A DNA stretch of 9,089 nucleotides from JBGTIS01 sp041745535 (GTDB taxonomy: Bacteria; Bacteroidota; Bacteroidia; Cytophagales; Cyclobacteriaceae): contig JBGTIS010000122.1 in NCBI GenBank assembly GCA_041745535.1, positions 1-9,089 on the forward strand, read 5' to 3'. The translations under genes and the position numbers were made by a program. Shown piece by piece: positions 8,050-9,089 of this stretch; position 1 is the first letter of the stretch; each line of letters starts with the position of its first letter. The notes under the pieces were generated by a model that saw only the letters and a program-made list of their open reading frames with translations, did no database searches and was not told the DNA's origin.

Positions 8050-8307
8050 TTGCGTAAGTTTATAAGTTGTAAATATAGGCAACGGCCGACCTGTAAAAAA
8101 GTAATACAAAGGAAAGGTAATGGTTTTATCGGGATATGGGTAAAAAGGAGGAAATTATTCGTTTATTCTAAAATCTTCAGGAAAAAATAAGTAATTTTAG
8201 TTAGTTGAATTAAGTTGTTAGCCCTTCGAGAAACAACATCAATTTGAGAGTTAGACGTTAACAAGAATAATTAATTTGTGTTATCTTCAATTGATAATGA
8301 TTATAAA
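8050..8307. promoter_or_regulatory. Divergent intergenic region between small membrane protein and antitoxin genes
   Basis: This 258-nt gap must hold the promoters of two divergent genes. On the minus strand TATATTTA (8070-8077) fits TAnnTTT of the Bacteroidota -7 box about 20 nt before the small ORF, but without a matching -33 box at normal spacing. A weak stem, GTTGTT (8214-8219) with AACAAC (8232-8237), lies ahead of the antitoxin gene and could be an autoregulatory site, since antitoxins often repress their own operon. AT content visibly rises from here to the right. No further reading frame is supported. Confidence 0.25.
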
Positions 8308-8514
8308 ATGCATATAGATAGAATAGATAATGATAAAATCATAATAACGGTTTCCTCTAAAGTCGACAGTTTTGGATTGCAAAGACTTATTGGTTATATG
8401 AAGTATTTAGAGGCAACGTCAAAAAGCAAAGCCAAACAGGCTGATGTGGATAAATTGGCTGATGAGGTAAACGCATCATGGTGGGAGAAGAACCATAGCC
8501 GTTTTATAAAGTGA
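8308..8514 (+). CDS. Antitoxin-like partner of a PIN-domain toxin
   Basis: A 68-residue protein from the ATG at 8308. A GTG at 8278 would add ten residues; neither start has a Shine-Dalgarno, and the ATG gives the family-like N-terminus MHIDRIDNDKIIITVSSK. The layout is a short beta-rich N-terminus, a helical middle (FGLQRLIGYMKYLEATSKSK) and a polar tail ADEVNASWWEKNHSRFIK. The EVN.SWW...H/NRF ending is what I recall from small Bacteroidota proteins coded just ahead of PIN-domain genes; this is memory-based and not a domain hit. Its stop overlaps the start of the PIN gene by the 4-nt GTGA, the classic translational coupling of toxin-antitoxin pairs. By family analogy it would bind and silence the PIN nuclease and repress the operon. 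The paired toxin here is truncated, so it may now be a lone remnant. Confidence 0.72.
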   Translation: MHIDRIDNDKIIITVSSKVDSFGLQRLIGYMKYLEATSKSKAKQADVDKLADEVNASWWEKNHSRFIK

Positions 8515-8720
8515 AGATTGTTGTTGATGCTAATATAATTTTTAGTGCGATTTTGAACTCAAATAGCAAGATTGGAGACCTGCTGATTAATTCTACTAAT
8601 TTTTTTAATTTTATCGCCCCAGATTTTCTAAGAACTGAAATCAGAAAAAATTATCCAAAAATAATTAAGATTTCGGGCTTAGCGCTTGAAGACATCCAGG
8701 AATCTGAATTTACAGCATGA
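8511..8720 (+). pseudogene. PIN-domain (VapC-like) toxin gene, 3' half lost
   Basis: A 69-residue frame starting at GTG inside the antitoxin stop (GTGA overlap). The N-terminus MKIVVDANIIFSAIL is the PIN-domain first strand with the metal-binding Asp at 6. The segment FNFIAPDFLRTEIRKNYPKI (33-52) carries the second conserved acidic residue at Glu43. Family members are roughly 130-150 residues with two more acidic residues in the C-terminal half; here the frame stops after ESEFTA. The other two forward frames beyond 8710 also close quickly and show no PIN continuation, so this is a deletion or rearrangement rather than a single frameshift. Without the full acidic cluster it should not work as an RNase. 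The broken end lies about 180 nt before the insertion-sequence remnant. Confidence 0.75.
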
Positions 8721-8801
8721 AGTATCCTAATAGTTTACATTTACTTTTTTGAAATTTCGGTGGTATTTTTACTGAGTCCAAATACCAAATAATTTAATTC
8801 A

Positions 8802-8906
8802 ATGGTAAATAAATATATAGCCATTTCTGAAAAATGGTTGTTTAGTAAACGATTAATTACTTTCTTTCTAATTTTCCTTTTGTACCTATTGTCCTATTCC
8901 CAATAA
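8802..8906 (+). pseudogene. Signal-peptide-only ORF, probable N-terminal fragment of a secreted protein
   Basis: A 34-codon frame from ATG 8802 to TAA 8904-8906. It has a basic N-region (around EKWLFSKR), a long hydrophobic core (LITFFLIFLLYLL) and the ending SYSQ, which looks like a Bacteroidota signal peptide cut just before Gln. Nothing follows: the frame closes right after the expected cleavage site, and the IS3-type transposase begins 90 nt later. The likely reading is a secreted-protein gene cut by the insertion. It could also be chance: if the element starts at TGTACC (8881), the last eight codons belong to the element. No Shine-Dalgarno is seen. Confidence 0.35.
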
Positions 8907-8928
8907 GCGCAACCATTTAAAATTAGAG

Positions 8929-8979
8929 AGCGCCCGGCGCCCGGTTAAGCAAATAATGTTTAACCGGGCGCCGGGCGCT
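8929..8979. repeat. Perfect 20-bp GC-rich inverted repeat with tandem heptamers
   Basis: The arm 8929-8948 is the exact reverse complement of 8960-8979, with an 11-nt AT-rich loop (8949-8959). The left arm contains CGCCCGG twice in direct tandem (8931-8937 and 8938-8944), and the right arm its complement CCGGGCG twice (8964-8970 and 8971-8977). A T-run of four follows on the plus strand (8979-8982), so it also has the shape of a terminator. It stands out in AT-rich surroundings and sits 17 nt before the transposase ATG. Some mobile elements carry such structures to block read-through transcription or translation from the flank; that role here is inference. Confidence 0.92.
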
Positions 8980-8996
8980 TTTAAAGAAAAAGAGAG

Positions 8997-9089
8997 ATGC
9001 TTAAGAGTAAATTTAGTGAATCGCAACGTCTAGCCATTTTAGCTGAACAAGATGGCGGAAAGAATGTAGAGGATATCTGTCGCCACTAC
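8997..9089 (+). CDS. IS3-family transposase OrfA, N-terminus (continues past window)
   Basis: Thirty-one codons are visible, starting MLKSKFSESQRLAILAEQDG and continuing with GKNVEDICRHY. This is the N-terminal helix-turn-helix of IS3/IS911-type OrfA, whose family pattern is K.S.FSESQ...L.E...G..V.EICR.Y. The protein binds the element's ends and, through programmed frameshifting into OrfB, forms the DDE transposase in this family (family knowledge). The ATG is preceded by the purine-rich AAAGAAAAAGAGAG, an acceptable ribosome binding region. The GC-rich hairpin lies directly upstream. Confidence 0.88.
   Translation, partial: MLKSKFSESQRLAILAEQDGGKNVEDICRHY

Larger units (their letters stand above)
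8904..9089 (+). mobile_element. IS3-family insertion sequence, left end only
   Basis: The transposase OrfA start at 8997 identifies the element; its remainder lies beyond the window. The left boundary is uncertain. One option is just after the signal-peptide codons, near 8904. The other is 8881, where TGTACC gives the 5'-TG start common for IS3-family ends. The terminal inverted repeat and target duplication cannot be confirmed without the right end. Between the boundary and the gene lies the perfect GC-rich hairpin at 8929-8979. Confidence 0.65.

Noticed and set aside
8050..8109. Extension of the small membrane protein to a TTG start at 8109
   Set aside because: It adds a non-hydrophobic, proline-containing leader and uses a rare start, while an ATG directly before the first helix is available.
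8214..8262. Possible integron attC-like site: GTTAGAC (fits GTTRRRY) after a hairpin-prone stretch, just before a toxin-antitoxin gene pair
   Set aside because: No matching RYYYAAC inverse core is present at the other end, the stem is only six perfect pairs, and no integrase or cassette array is visible.
8821..8850. Short hairpins CCATTT/AAATGG and the palindrome GTTTAGTAAAC
   Set aside because: They fall in the signal-peptide frame and are as expected by chance in AT-rich DNA; no repeats or partner sites were seen.

Overview
The window reads as chromosomal DNA from a Bacteroidota species, most likely of the Cytophagales type (inference). The grounds are a SusC/SusD outer-membrane pair, a FecR anti-sigma factor with its ECF sigma factor, a large FG-GAP/VCBS protein, almost no Shine-Dalgarno sequences, and signal peptides ending in the Bacteroidota-like A-Q or YSQ pattern.

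Left edge (2-721, + strand): the C-terminal end of a VCBS/FG-GAP repeat protein whose start lies outside the window. It converges on the next operon across a strong hairpin terminator (767-796) that can serve both strands.

Centre (832-7681, all - strand, transcribed right to left): an ECF sigma factor, a FecR-like anti-sigma factor, a SusC-type TonB-dependent transporter carrying an N-terminal STN signalling domain, and a SusD-like surface lipoprotein. Together these form a complete trans-envelope signalling and uptake circuit. Ligand engaged by SusC/SusD would be sensed through the STN domain, passed to the periplasmic part of FecR, and used to release the sigma factor, which would then raise susCD transcription. 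No degrading enzyme lies in the window, so the substrate is unknown. The sigma-fecR gap (199 nt) and the fecR-susC gap (87 nt) carry hairpins and one candidate promoter, suggesting the four genes are not one simple transcript.

Right (7876-9089): a small two-helix membrane protein gene (- strand) is followed by a visibly more AT-rich accessory stretch. It holds an antitoxin gene overlapping the start of a PIN-domain toxin gene that has lost its C-terminal half, then a short reading frame that is little more than a signal peptide, then the left part of an IS3-family insertion sequence. The transposase OrfA start of that element is preceded by a perfect 20-bp, very GC-rich inverted repeat built from tandem heptamers. 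This end looks like a decayed, rearranged island.

I see no clearly new biological system. The best leads are the GC-rich hairpin before the transposase, the broken toxin and secreted-protein genes next to it, and the hydrophobic tail on the sigma factor.
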